In this document: positions 7,312 to 14,551 of the stretch, one piece after another
How the letters are laid out: each line of letters starts with the position of its first letter
How positions within the stretch are numbered: position 1 is the stretch's first letter
Assembly (NCBI GenBank): GCA_017998555.1
Contig: JAGOCU010000006.1
Coordinates: 1-20,488 of the forward strand
Length of the DNA stretch: 20,488 bases
Reading direction: 5' to 3'
From: Thermoflexales bacterium
Lineage (GTDB): Bacteria; Chloroflexota; Anaerolineae; J036; Brachytrichaceae
Notes under the pieces: model-generated
Seen by the model: only the letters and a program-made list of their open reading frames with translations
The model's database searches: none
What the model was told of the DNA's origin: nothing
Translations under genes and position numbers: made by a program

Positions 7312-8346
7312 ATGACCGACCAGAACCTATCGCAGCGGAAATCAGACCATATCCGAATCAATCTTGAGCGCGATGTTGCGTCGCGGATCACATCCGGATT
7401 GGAGGCCTGGCGCTTTGGACATGAAGCGTTGCCGGAGCTCAATCTGGCTGACGTCGACCTCTCGGTGGAATTCCTGGGGCGCAGCTTGCGCGCGCCACTG
7501 CTCATTTCGTCGATGACGGGCGGCACCGAGGAGGCGCGCCGCATCAACCTCAACCTTGCCGCCGCGGCCGAAAAAGCCGGAATCGCCATCGGTCTCGGCT
7601 CGATGCGGGCGGCCATCGCCCGGCCCGACAGTGCGCCCACGTTTCAGATTCGAGAAGCCGCGCCGAGCGCGATGATTCTGGCCAACGTGGGCGCTGTTCA
7701 ATTCAACTATGGTTTCGGCCTGGATGAATGCCGCAGACTGGTTGACCTGGCCGGCGCAGATGCGCTCATCCTGCACCTGAATCCTCTCCAGGAGGCGCTC
7801 CAGCCCGAAGGCGACACCAACTGGTCCGGCCTCTTGCGCGCGATCGAGCGAATCTGCCGGCAGCTATCCGTGCCGGTTGTCGCCAAGGAGGTCGGATGGG
7901 GAATCTCGGAACGGGCCGCAGGCGACCTCGCCAGGGCCGGAGTCGCCGCGATTGATGTCGCTGGCGCGGGCGGCACATCCTGGAGCCAGGTTGAAATGTA
8001 CCGGGCGCAGACAGAAACGCAGCGCCGTATCGCCGCCGCCTTTGGCGACTGGGGCCTACCAACCGCCGAGTCCGTTCAGCAGGCGCGCCAAGGCGCGCCG
8101 GGGCTGCCGATCATCGCCAGCGGCGGGATCACAAATGGCGTGGAAGGCGCCAAGTGTATTGCGTTGGGCGCCTCGCTGTTCGGTTTGGCCCGCCCCTTCC
8201 TGCGGGCCGCCACAGAATCCGCGGGCGCGGTTTCGGAAGAAATCGACGTGATCGTCGGCCAACTGCGGATCGCAATGTTTTGCGTGGCCGCTCGGCGTGT
8301 TGGCGATCTACAGCGCGTTGCGCTGACCCGGACCCGTGACCGTTAG
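7312..8346 (+). CDS. fni: Isopentenyl-diphosphate delta-isomerase, type 2 (FMN-dependent)
   Basis: This enzyme interconverts isopentenyl and dimethylallyl diphosphate, the precursors of isoprenoids such as quinones and carotenoids, using reduced FMN on a TIM barrel. The 344-residue length is normal. Family motifs in order: QRKSDHI (8-14), SSMTGGT (66-72) for FMN, GLGSMRA (94-100), ANVGAVQ (124-130), HLNPLQEALQPEGDTNW (155-171) with the conserved Gln and Glu, VAKEVGWGIS (190-199) with the FMN-binding Lys192, DVAGAGGTSW (215-224), and the phosphate-binding SGGI (270-273) and GASLFGLARPFL (286-297). ATG 7312 is chosen because GGAG lies 6 bases upstream and the family N-terminus starts there; an upstream GTG in frame at 7228 would overlap the acpP control region. 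It diverges from acpP. The next gene's promoter lies just after its stop. Confidence 0.96.
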   Translation: MTDQNLSQRKSDHIRINLERDVASRITSGLEAWRFGHEALPELNLADVDLSVEFLGRSLRAPLLISSMTGGTEEARRINLNLAAAAEKAGIAIGLGSMRAAIARPDSAPTFQIREAAPSAMILANVGAVQFNYGFGLDECRRLVDLAGADALILHLNPLQEALQPEGDTNWSGLLRAIERICRQLSVPVVAKEVGWGISERAAGDLARAGVAAIDVAGAGGTSWSQVEMYRAQTETQRRIAAAFGDWGLPTAESVQQARQGAPGLPIIASGGITNGVEGAKCIALGASLFGLARPFLRAATESAGAVSEEIDVIVGQLRIAMFCVAARRVGDLQRVALTRTRDR

Positions 8347-8361
8347 GGCGCGTCGACGCTA

Positions 8362-8367
8362 TACAAT
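8362..8367 (+). promoter_or_regulatory. Promoter -10 of the nitrilase-fold gene
   Basis: TACAAT (within TATACAAT, 8360-8367) lies 7 bases before GTG 8375, the same spacing and start codon as at the MBL-fold gene. No clear -35 is visible. A leaderless transcript is predicted. Confidence 0.5.
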
Positions 8368-8374
8368 CGCGACT

Positions 8375-9313
8375 GTGGACGCCCTCACTGCCTCGTCGCC
8401 CGCGGAATTGCTGACGGGTGTGGTTGGTTCGCGCCCGGCACTGCCGGTGGCCGAGCCATTGGCGGTTCGCGCCGCAGGCCCGTCATTGGGCGTTCGGGTG
8501 GCCGCGGCCCAGTTTGGGCCGAATCTGGGCGATACGGCCGGCAACCTCGCCCGCATCGATCGATTGATGGCCGAGGCCGCCCGAAACGGCGCCAGCCTGA
8601 TTGTCTTTCCCGAGTGCGCCATCACCGGCTACAACTACCCCGATCGCGCCGCGGCCGTCGCGTCTGCTTTGACTGAAGATGATGACGCGATTCCGTCGCT
8701 GATTCAGCGCTGCCGGACGCACCACACCGAGTGCGTTGTGGGCGCGCTTGTGCGGCATGGAGATCATTTGGTCAATGCGGCCTTCCTGCTGGGATCGGCC
8801 GGCGTAATCGGCCGGTATGACAAGGCGCATCTGCCCTTCTCCGGCGCAGACAGATTCGCCGATCCCGGGCACTCGGGCTTCCGTGTCTTTCAGGCTGCGA
8901 CCGGAAAGGTGGGCCTGTTGATTGGTTACGACCTGCGCTTCCCTGAGGCCGCCCGCATGCTGGCGCTCGCAGGCGCTGAGATCATTGCGCTTCCGGCCAC
9001 ATGGCCCGCTGGCGCGGAGAGCGAGCCGGACTATCGGGCCCGCGCCAGGGCAAACGAAAACCATGTCTTCCTGGTTGCCTGCAACCGGGTTGGCGCGGAG
9101 CGTGGCGCGCAATATATCGGGCGGAGCTGTATCGTTGGACCGGATGGCCAGCATCTGGCGGATGCGTCTCCCCAGGAGGAGCACATCATCATCGCCGAGA
9201 TTGAGCCAACCCGGGCCCGCAACAAGAAGATCATCGTGGAACCGAACGAGTTCGAAATGGACACGTTCGCAGACCGTCGGCCTGACCTCTATGGGTTACC
9301 CTCGAAGCACTGA
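8375..9313 (+). CDS. Carbon-nitrogen hydrolase (nitrilase) fold protein, catalytic Cys replaced by Gly
   Basis: The 312-residue protein has a clear nitrilase-superfamily sandwich fold starting at VRVAAAQFGPNLGD (about 40-53). The catalytic Glu is present (Glu80 in FPECAITGYNYP) and so is the Lys (Lys150 in YDKAHLPF). The nucleophile segment, normally ICYDLRFPE, reads IGYDLRFPE with Gly184 (codon GGT at 8924-8926). One base change from TGT would explain it. Without Cys, the usual amide or nitrile hydrolysis should not occur, so this may be a pseudoenzyme or a binding protein; a sequencing error is the alternative. The remaining family segments (PATWP, ACNRVG, GRSCIVGPDG) are well kept. About 38 residues precede the domain. 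GTG 8375 is chosen from the promoter spacing; GTG 8336 would overlap the isomerase gene by 11 bases. A hairpin follows the gene. Confidence 0.85.
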   Translation: MDALTASSPAELLTGVVGSRPALPVAEPLAVRAAGPSLGVRVAAAQFGPNLGDTAGNLARIDRLMAEAARNGASLIVFPECAITGYNYPDRAAAVASALTEDDDAIPSLIQRCRTHHTECVVGALVRHGDHLVNAAFLLGSAGVIGRYDKAHLPFSGADRFADPGHSGFRVFQAATGKVGLLIGYDLRFPEAARMLALAGAEIIALPATWPAGAESEPDYRARARANENHVFLVACNRVGAERGAQYIGRSCIVGPDGQHLADASPQEEHIIIAEIEPTRARNKKIIVEPNEFEMDTFADRRPDLYGLPSKH

Positions 9314-9327
9314 CCGAACCCGTTTGT

Positions 9328-9366
9328 TCGAGGCCGTCCGCCTGCTCCGCGGGGCGACGGCCTCGA
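9328..9366 (+). terminator. Hairpin after the nitrilase-fold gene
   Basis: TCGAGGCCGTC (9328-9338) is exactly complementary to GACGGCCTCGA (9356-9366), an 11-bp stem with a 17-base GC-rich loop, 14 bases after the stop codon. There is no T-tract. It probably ends or stabilises the upstream transcript and separates it from the surface-protein/kinase unit. Confidence 0.5.
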
Positions 9367-9401
9367 GACAGTCAGGCGTAATCCGGAGCTCTCAGCGTGT
9401 G

Positions 9402-10742
9402 ATGACCGCGGCATTGCGCGCCGTCGCGCTGGCGCTGACATTGCTCATGTCCGTTGGCCAGTCTGTCAACGCGATCGCGCCATCGCAGGAGAGACTGCCT
9501 GGTTTTGGCGGGTATTGCCCGCTGATCGTGCGGCCCGGCGAAACGGTCACATTCCGCGTGAGTGTGGCAAACGGGTCGCCAGCGACGGCCCGCGGGACCT
9601 TGACCGAGATCCGGCTTCCGGTCGGGCTTGTGGTGGACGAAGCTTCGGTGCGGGCCGTGCCGGGCGCTGGGGCCGGACCCTTTGCGCCGCGCGTTGCCGC
9701 AAGCGCCAGCTCAGGCGTGGCGTGGGCGTCCACCGATGATGGGGATGCGTGGCGTACTTATACCCTGGTGGTCGTGGCTCGGGTTGCGGGCTCAGCCGTA
9801 GGCGAGCAACTGGCCGTCGCGCTGAGCAGGGACAGCGCCGGCAACTTGATTCGCAGAGTCGATGGCGTTGTGTATGCCCAGTCGGGCAGTGTTCGTGCCC
9901 AACCCGTGACGACGGTCGTGGACATGGGGGTTCCCGAGCTCTGCGCGGTGGAACCCACTCCGACCCCGACCGCGACCCCGACCGCAACGCCCACTGCAAC
10001 GCCGATCCCGCCGCCGTACTACGTGAAGCGGCTGTCGCTCGCGGACGTGGAGGGGACCGGGTTCAGTCTGGCCGTCGTCTGCGTCGTTGACTCGGGGCGA
10101 TCCGCCAATCGTTCGTCCGCCTCTGAATACCAGGTCGCGTTTGATCTGCCGGCCAGCGCGCGTGTGGCACTGGCGTTCGGCGCCAATCCGAACATTGCCG
10201 GCGATGGGCGCACGGCGCGTTTCACGGTCCGCCCAGGCGATTCGGCGGTTCGAGTCGCGATTGTGAGTCGTCCGGCCGCTGGCGAACCCGTCTGGCGGAC
10301 GCCGATCAGCCCCGGTATTCGGGTGAGCGCGGATGGGTTCGGCGACCTGGCCGAGCGCGCCGCCGAGCCCGGCCCCGCCTGCGATGCGGATCCGGCCCTG
10401 GTCCCGGCCCTCGTGGCTGCAGAACGGGCAAGCCAATCATCCCGCGCGCTCGCCAATGCGGGTGCCGTCGCGGTCGCGACTGAGCCGCCGGCCTCCAGCC
10501 CGGCCACGCCGCCGTCACCCGTTTCCACGCCGGGCCCGGCGATCGCGGGCAGCCCAACCCTTGTCAGCGACCCAATCACGCCAACCCACGCAGCGAGCCC
10601 TGCAGCAGGCGACCTGTCAGAGGGCGACATCCTTCCCGACCCGCGATCGGTCATGCTGCCTCTGATGTGTGGGATGGGAGTCGCGCTGGCCGCCCTCGCG
10701 CTAGCATACTTTGCCCGACGGCGAAGCAGGGACGAACTGTAA
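9402..10742 (+). CDS. Secreted two-domain protein with C-terminal membrane anchor
   Basis: I do not recognise a named family. The 446-residue protein starts with a signal-peptide-like segment (basic residue 6, hydrophobic 7-19, likely cleavage near ANA/IAP at 23-25). Domain 1 (about 35-180) is beta-rich, with the DUF11-like opening RPGETVTFRVSVANGSP. A Pro-Thr-Ala linker follows (185-204), then a second beta-rich domain (about 206-315), a low-complexity Pro/Ser/Thr/Ala region (about 360-400), a membrane helix (418-437) and the positive tail ARRRSRDEL. The likely topology is outside the cell, anchored at the C-terminus. Cys39, Cys181, Cys227 and Cys327 could form disulfides. GGAG at 9385-9388 lies 13 bases before ATG 9402 and 10 before in-frame GTG 9399; either may be used. 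Its stop TAA is directly followed by the kinase ATG, so the two are surely cotranscribed and may form a sensor pair. Confidence 0.75.
   Translation: MTAALRAVALALTLLMSVGQSVNAIAPSQERLPGFGGYCPLIVRPGETVTFRVSVANGSPATARGTLTEIRLPVGLVVDEASVRAVPGAGAGPFAPRVAASASSGVAWASTDDGDAWRTYTLVVVARVAGSAVGEQLAVALSRDSAGNLIRRVDGVVYAQSGSVRAQPVTTVVDMGVPELCAVEPTPTPTATPTATPTATPIPPPYYVKRLSLADVEGTGFSLAVVCVVDSGRSANRSSASEYQVAFDLPASARVALAFGANPNIAGDGRTARFTVRPGDSAVRVAIVSRPAAGEPVWRTPISPGIRVSADGFGDLAERAAEPGPACDADPALVPALVAAERASQSSRALANAGAVAVATEPPASSPATPPSPVSTPGPAIAGSPTLVSDPITPTHAASPAAGDLSEGDILPDPRSVMLPLMCGMGVALAALALAYFARRRSRDEL
9954..10004 (+). repeat. Short tandem repeat encoding a Pro-Thr-Ala linker
   Basis: A 12-base unit repeats about three times with drift and encodes TPTA units (residues 185-201). 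Such linkers are common between extracellular domains in Chloroflexota and Actinobacteria and may be glycosylated; that is inference. Confidence 0.7.
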
Positions 10743-12350
10743 ATGCTGCCTGATTACCGTGTGCGCCAGCGCGACTATCTCCTTGATATTCTGCGCGCGA
10801 TTACCTCACGCCTGGACATCACCGAAGTGATGAAACTGGTCACTCAGGCGGCCGTTGACGTCATGTCGGGCAGCGCCGGACTGATCACACTGATCGAGGC
10901 CGACGGCGAACTGCGGCTGCGCGACGCGGTTGGCTTGCCAAAGGCGATGCTGGACACCCTTACGACCGGCCTGGCGCGTTTACGCAGCGAGATCGCAGGC
11001 GGGACCGCCGACGAACCGGCGGGCACGGCCCTCGTCCGCGGCCACGCGGCAGACCGCGCGACTGAGGCGCTCGAAGCCGTGCTCTCGCGGCTGGTGGCCC
11101 AGTTTGGGGTGGGCCAATATGAATGGATTGCGCTGCCCCTGGAAATCGGCGAAGAGGTCCTGGGCAAGCTGTATGTGTTGCGCCGGCGCAGCGGTGAGTT
11201 CTCGACCAATGATCGTCAGGTGCTGCAGAGTTTCGCCGATCAGGCGGCGGTTGCGGTGAACAATGCCCGATTGTACGAACAGCTCAACGCGCAGAAGCAG
11301 CGTTTGGATGCCATTCTCGAATCCACCGCCGACGGCGTTGTGATCATGGACAGCACCCATCGAATCGCGTTGTGGAACAAGGCGATGAGCAATCTGACCG
11401 GGATCAGCGCGGCAACATCCCTCGGCCACGCGTTCGAGGACATTGTGCACTTTGCCGACAAGCGCGCCGGCACGACCCTGGTCGAAGCCGAGGCGAATGG
11501 TTGGCCGCTTGTGGGGTCTTCGCATCCGCTCTTTGTCGAAGGCGATATCGCCCGGGCCGATGGCCGGCCCGTCAGTGTCGAGATCACGTTCGCGCCCATC
11601 TTTGAGCGCGATGGCCGGCTGGTCAACATCGTCGCCAACGTTCGCGACATTACCCGTTTTCGGGAGGCCGATCGCATGAAGTCGACGTTCGTCTCGGTGG
11701 TCTCGCACGAACTCAAGACCCCGGTGGCGCTGATCAAGGGGTATGCCTCCACGCTGCAGCGCACGGACGCGCATTGGGATGCCGCAACCGTTTCGGAGAG
11801 CCTCAAAGTGATTGAGGATGAGAGCGACCGGCTGGCCGAATTGATCGACAACCTCCTTGACGCGTCGCGCGCGCAGGCGGGAAGCTTCAAACTGGTGCGG
11901 GTCGAGCTCGACATAGACCAACTCGTCCGGGACGTTGTCGAACGGATCCGTCCCCAGGCGACCCGCCACACCCTGGTCGCGGCCGTCCCAGCAGACCTCC
12001 CGATGGTGTATGCCGATCACGCCCGGATCACCCAGGTCCTGACCAACCTGCTGTCCAACGCCGTAAAGTATTCACCGGAAGGGGGCGAAATTCGCGTCTC
12101 GAGCCGCGTGGCGCCGGCCGAGGTCATCATCTCCGTCAGCGATCACGGCCCTGGCATTCCCGCCGACGAGCAGCCCCAGCTGTTTTCGCGCTTCCACCGG
12201 CTGGACAACGCGTTGACCCGGCGCACCCCCGGGACAGGCCTTGGCCTGTTTCTGAGCAAGTCCATCGTCGACGCCCATGGCGGGCGGATCTGGGTTGAAA
12301 GCGACGGCCGGCACGGCTCGACTTTCAGTTTCAGCCTGCCGCGGGCATGA
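10743..12350 (+). CDS. GAF-PAS sensor histidine kinase, soluble
   Basis: This is a two-component sensor kinase of 535 residues with no membrane segment. A GAF domain (about 15-178) is followed by a short helix, a PAS domain (about 186-308, with ILESTADGVVIMD and WNKAMSNLTG), a HisKA dimerisation domain with the phospho-acceptor His322 in SHELKTP, and an HATPase domain. The ATPase shows the N box NLLSNAVKYS (435-444, Asn439), the G1 box DHGPGIP (467-473), the F box FSRFHRLD (481-488) and the G2 box GTGLGLFLSK (497-506). All catalytic boxes look intact. The ATG directly follows the TAA of the anchored surface protein. No response regulator is next to it, so its partner lies elsewhere. The 3' end overlaps the convergent ABC ATPase gene by 20 bases. 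Confidence 0.95.
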   Translation: MLPDYRVRQRDYLLDILRAITSRLDITEVMKLVTQAAVDVMSGSAGLITLIEADGELRLRDAVGLPKAMLDTLTTGLARLRSEIAGGTADEPAGTALVRGHAADRATEALEAVLSRLVAQFGVGQYEWIALPLEIGEEVLGKLYVLRRRSGEFSTNDRQVLQSFADQAAVAVNNARLYEQLNAQKQRLDAILESTADGVVIMDSTHRIALWNKAMSNLTGISAATSLGHAFEDIVHFADKRAGTTLVEAEANGWPLVGSSHPLFVEGDIARADGRPVSVEITFAPIFERDGRLVNIVANVRDITRFREADRMKSTFVSVVSHELKTPVALIKGYASTLQRTDAHWDAATVSESLKVIEDESDRLAELIDNLLDASRAQAGSFKLVRVELDIDQLVRDVVERIRPQATRHTLVAAVPADLPMVYADHARITQVLTNLLSNAVKYSPEGGEIRVSSRVAPAEVIISVSDHGPGIPADEQPQLFSRFHRLDNALTRRTPGTGLGLFLSKSIVDAHGGRIWVESDGRHGSTFSFSLPRA

Positions 12351-13026
12351 GTCGGCCTTCGCGCAAGCGGTACACGTGATCGGCAACACCGACGACTTCG
12401 ATGCTGTGGGTGACCATGATCAGGTTCCGCCCGGCCTTGCGGGTCAGGGTGTCGAGCAGGTCGAGGACGATCTGGCCCGTGTCGGCGTCGAGATTGCCGG
12501 TGGGTTCGTCCGCCAAAACGAGAGCGGGATCGTTGACCAGCGCGCGCGCAATCGCGACCCGTTGTTGTTCCCCGCCACTGAGCTTGTCCGGGAAATCCTT
12601 CCCGCGCCCGACGAGTCCTACGGCAAGCAGCAGTTCGGTGGCCCGATCGCGGGCTCTTCGGGGCGGGGCGCCGGCGAGCTCGAGCGGCATCGTGACGTTC
12701 TCCAGCACGGTTAACGTCGGGATCAAATTGAAGGCTTGAAAGATGAACCCCATACGCTGTCGGCGCATCAGCGTGCGCTCGGTATCGCCCATGGCCGTCA
12801 TTTCGCGCCCTTCGATCCATATCCGCCCGGATGTGGCGTCATCGATGCCGGCGATGAGATTCAGCAGCGTGCTTTTGCCTGAGCCGCTCTTGCCGAGCAA
12901 CACGTCAAATTCACCGCGGGTGAATGAGAGCGATACGTCGCGCAGCACATGCCGTTTGGCATCCCCTTCGCCGTAGGTCTTGCTCACGCCTTCGAGGCGC
13001 ACGATTGGAACGTCGGTTTGGGACAT
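12331..13026 (-). CDS. ABC transporter ATP-binding protein, LolD/MacB/FtsE type
   Basis: The 231-residue ATPase powers an ABC complex of the type that moves lipoproteins or antimicrobial compounds or acts in cell division. Walker A is GKSGSGKST (45-53), the Q-loop Gln is 97 in FIFQAFNLIPTLTVLENV, the signature is LSGGEQQRV (149-157), Walker B is LVLADEPTGNLD (169-180) and the switch His is 207 in VTHS. The FQAFNLIPTLT and EPTGNLD segments are typical of the MacB/LolD/FtsE group. No FtsX-like permease lies beside it, so its membrane partner is not known from this window. It follows signal peptidase I after 6 bases in one operon, and its 3' end overlaps the convergent kinase gene. The role cannot be narrowed further. 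Confidence 0.93.
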   Translation of the reverse strand: MSQTDVPIVRLEGVSKTYGEGDAKRHVLRDVSLSFTRGEFDVLLGKSGSGKSTLLNLIAGIDDATSGRIWIEGREMTAMGDTERTLMRRQRMGFIFQAFNLIPTLTVLENVTMPLELAGAPPRRARDRATELLLAVGLVGRGKDFPDKLSGGEQQRVAIARALVNDPALVLADEPTGNLDADTGQIVLDLLDTLTRKAGRNLIMVTHSIEVVGVADHVYRLREGRLMPAAG

Positions 13027-13032
13027 GGCGCG

Positions 13033-13704
13033 CTAAGGATTCGAAGTCGATAGTTCCGAATAGGTCCAGCCGGCGATGAGCATGGGGTCGGCCCGCCCCG
13101 GGCCGCTGTTCTGTTCGACTTTCCAGTAGCGCAGCCAGGCCCGTCCCACGATCGTGTCGGCTTCGATGGGACCGCGGCTGCGCGAATCTCCACTGCTGGA
13201 GCGGTTGTCCCCCATGACGTAGTACTGGCTGTTCGAGAGCGTGACCGATCGATAGCGCGGGTCGGCCCGGCCTTCGGTATCCGAACCCTCGGGATTGATA
13301 TAGGGCTCTGTCAGGGCCACGCCGTTGATAAAAACTCGATTCTGCTTGATCTCCAACTTCTCACCGGGAAGACCGATGACGCGCTTGAAACAATCCTGGC
13401 TTGATCCGTCCGGGCAGTGCAGGACGATCATGTCGCCGCGGCGCAGACCCGACGCATGAAAAAACGCCTTGTCGATCAGAATGCGATCGCCCGGCCGGAA
13501 ATTCGGGACCGCGCTGGTCTGCTCAATGATGAAATTCCCGATGATGGCCTGCGACAAGGTGAACACCACCAGGAACAGGACGATGGTCTCCACAATCTCG
13601 CGCAGAATTGTCCGGCCGGTGTGACCGGCAGCCCGGGTGACTGCGCCAGTCGTCGGCAGAACCGGCGTCGCCGCCGATGCCGCCGGATCGATTGACGGTT
13701 CCAT
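13033..13704 (-). CDS. lepB: Signal peptidase I
   Basis: This enzyme cleaves signal peptides from exported proteins at the outer face of the membrane. With ATG 13704 it has 223 residues. A polar N-terminus (1-35) precedes one membrane helix (about 39-58). The catalytic Ser64 sits in TSAVPNFRPGDRILIDK; the Met normally following this Ser is Ala. The Lys is 108 in FKRVIGLPGEKLEI, and the C-terminal box is GDNRSSSGDSRSRG (165-178). It starts 2 bases after the isomerase stop and is followed 6 bases later by the ABC ATPase, so all three are likely one operon. An upstream GTG (13716) in frame would overlap the isomerase by 10 bases. With the anchored surface protein nearby, an export role is natural, but it is probably the general peptidase. 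Confidence 0.95.
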   Translation of the reverse strand: MEPSIDPAASAATPVLPTTGAVTRAAGHTGRTILREIVETIVLFLVVFTLSQAIIGNFIIEQTSAVPNFRPGDRILIDKAFFHASGLRRGDMIVLHCPDGSSQDCFKRVIGLPGEKLEIKQNRVFINGVALTEPYINPEGSDTEGRADPRYRSVTLSNSQYYVMGDNRSSSGDSRSRGPIEADTIVGRAWLRYWKVEQNSGPGRADPMLIAGWTYSELSTSNP

Positions 13705-13706
13705 GC

Positions 13707-14462
13707 CTAGAACCACCCCTTGGCCCTGAGGTGATTGAAACTGGCCCGCGCGCTGGCAAGTTCACCTTTCGGGCAGCGATCCTGCTCGACAATGTGCCAG
13801 TCCACCCCTGTCTCGTCGGACGCGGCCAGTATCGGCGCGAAGTCGATTGTTCCTTCGCCGATGATCGCAAAGGTCCGCTCGGCATCGGCGGTCATATCTT
13901 TCAGATGCACGAGCGGCGCCCGCCCGTTCAGGCGGCGCAGGTAGGCCGAAGGATCAACGCCGGCATGGGCCGCCCAGAACACGTCAAGCTCGGACTTCAC
14001 CAGCGCCGGGTCTGACTCCGCGAGCAGAATGTCCAGGCCATACTGCCCGTCATATTGTTTGAACTCGAAGTCGTGATTGTGGTGAAAGAACGTCAGGCCG
14101 GCCGGGGCGCATTTTCGGGCCGCGTCCTCGAGCGTGCGCGCTAGCGCACGGTAGCCGGCGGCGTCGCGGCGTTCGTTTTCCGCCATCCAGGCCAGGCCGA
14201 GGTAGCGGGCGCCCAGGGTGGAATAGGCCTCGATTTGGCGCTCGAGTCCGTGGCGAATCACATCAAGGCCGATATGACCCGAAATCATCTTCAACCCAAG
14301 ATCGTCCAATACCCGGGCAAGCTCGCGGGCGGGCATGTTGCCCAGGTTCCCGGCGCCTTCAACGCCCTGGAAACCGATCGCGGCGATCTGTTTCAGTGTG
14401 CCGACAAAGTCAGCGTTGGCGCTTTCGCGCACGGTATAGAGTTGAAGGGCAAGTTTTCTCAT
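13707..14462 (-). CDS. Sugar-phosphate isomerase/epimerase-like TIM-barrel protein
   Basis: The 251-residue protein belongs to the xylose-isomerase-like (AP endonuclease 2 / IolE-like) TIM-barrel group. The N-terminal LALQLYTVRE (4-13) and GFQGVEGAG (30-38) are typical. Probable metal ligands are Glu158 or Asp160 in ELDVFWAAHAG, His186 in VHLKDM and Glu226 in IVEQD, with FHHNHDFEF at 126-134. The family covers isomerases and epimerases of inositol, sugars and hydroxypyruvate; the substrate cannot be told from sequence. It is the first gene of the unit with lepB (2-base gap) and the ABC ATPase. A TACAAT -10 lies 35 bases upstream; no good Shine-Dalgarno is visible. It diverges from the LON-domain gene. 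Confidence 0.85.
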   Translation of the reverse strand: MRKLALQLYTVRESANADFVGTLKQIAAIGFQGVEGAGNLGNMPARELARVLDDLGLKMISGHIGLDVIRHGLERQIEAYSTLGARYLGLAWMAENERRDAAGYRALARTLEDAARKCAPAGLTFFHHNHDFEFKQYDGQYGLDILLAESDPALVKSELDVFWAAHAGVDPSAYLRRLNGRAPLVHLKDMTADAERTFAIIGEGTIDFAPILAASDETGVDWHIVEQDRCPKGELASARASFNHLRAKGWF

Positions 14463-14497
14463 GGTTGGCGACCGGCCGATGACGTGGGCGGCAAGCG

Positions 14498-14503
14498 ATT
14501 GTA
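14498..14503 (-). promoter_or_regulatory. -10 of the isomerase-lepB-ABC unit
   Basis: TACAAT on the minus strand (14503 to 14498), 35 bases before ATG 14462, would give a leader of about 28 bases. The -35 region is weak. Confidence 0.35.
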
Positions 14504-14523
14504 ACGCTGATGTTGCGGGATGT

Positions 14524-14529
14524 TAGAAT
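14524..14529 (+). promoter_or_regulatory. -10 of the LON-domain gene
   Basis: TAGAAT lies 22 bases before ATG 14552, giving a leader of about 14 bases without a Shine-Dalgarno. It is back-to-back with the isomerase -10, with 20 bases between them. Confidence 0.35.
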
Positions 14530-14551
14530 CTCCAATCGATTCGGATTCGAT

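Noticed and set aside
9954..10004. Tandem repeat considered as a CRISPR or regulatory array
   Set aside because: The unit is only 12 bases, in frame, and encodes a Pro-Thr-Ala linker inside a protein.
10980..12020. Minus-strand open frame of 346 codons antisense to the histidine kinase
   Set aside because: The sense strand encodes intact GAF, PAS, HisKA and HATPase motifs; the antisense frame shows none.
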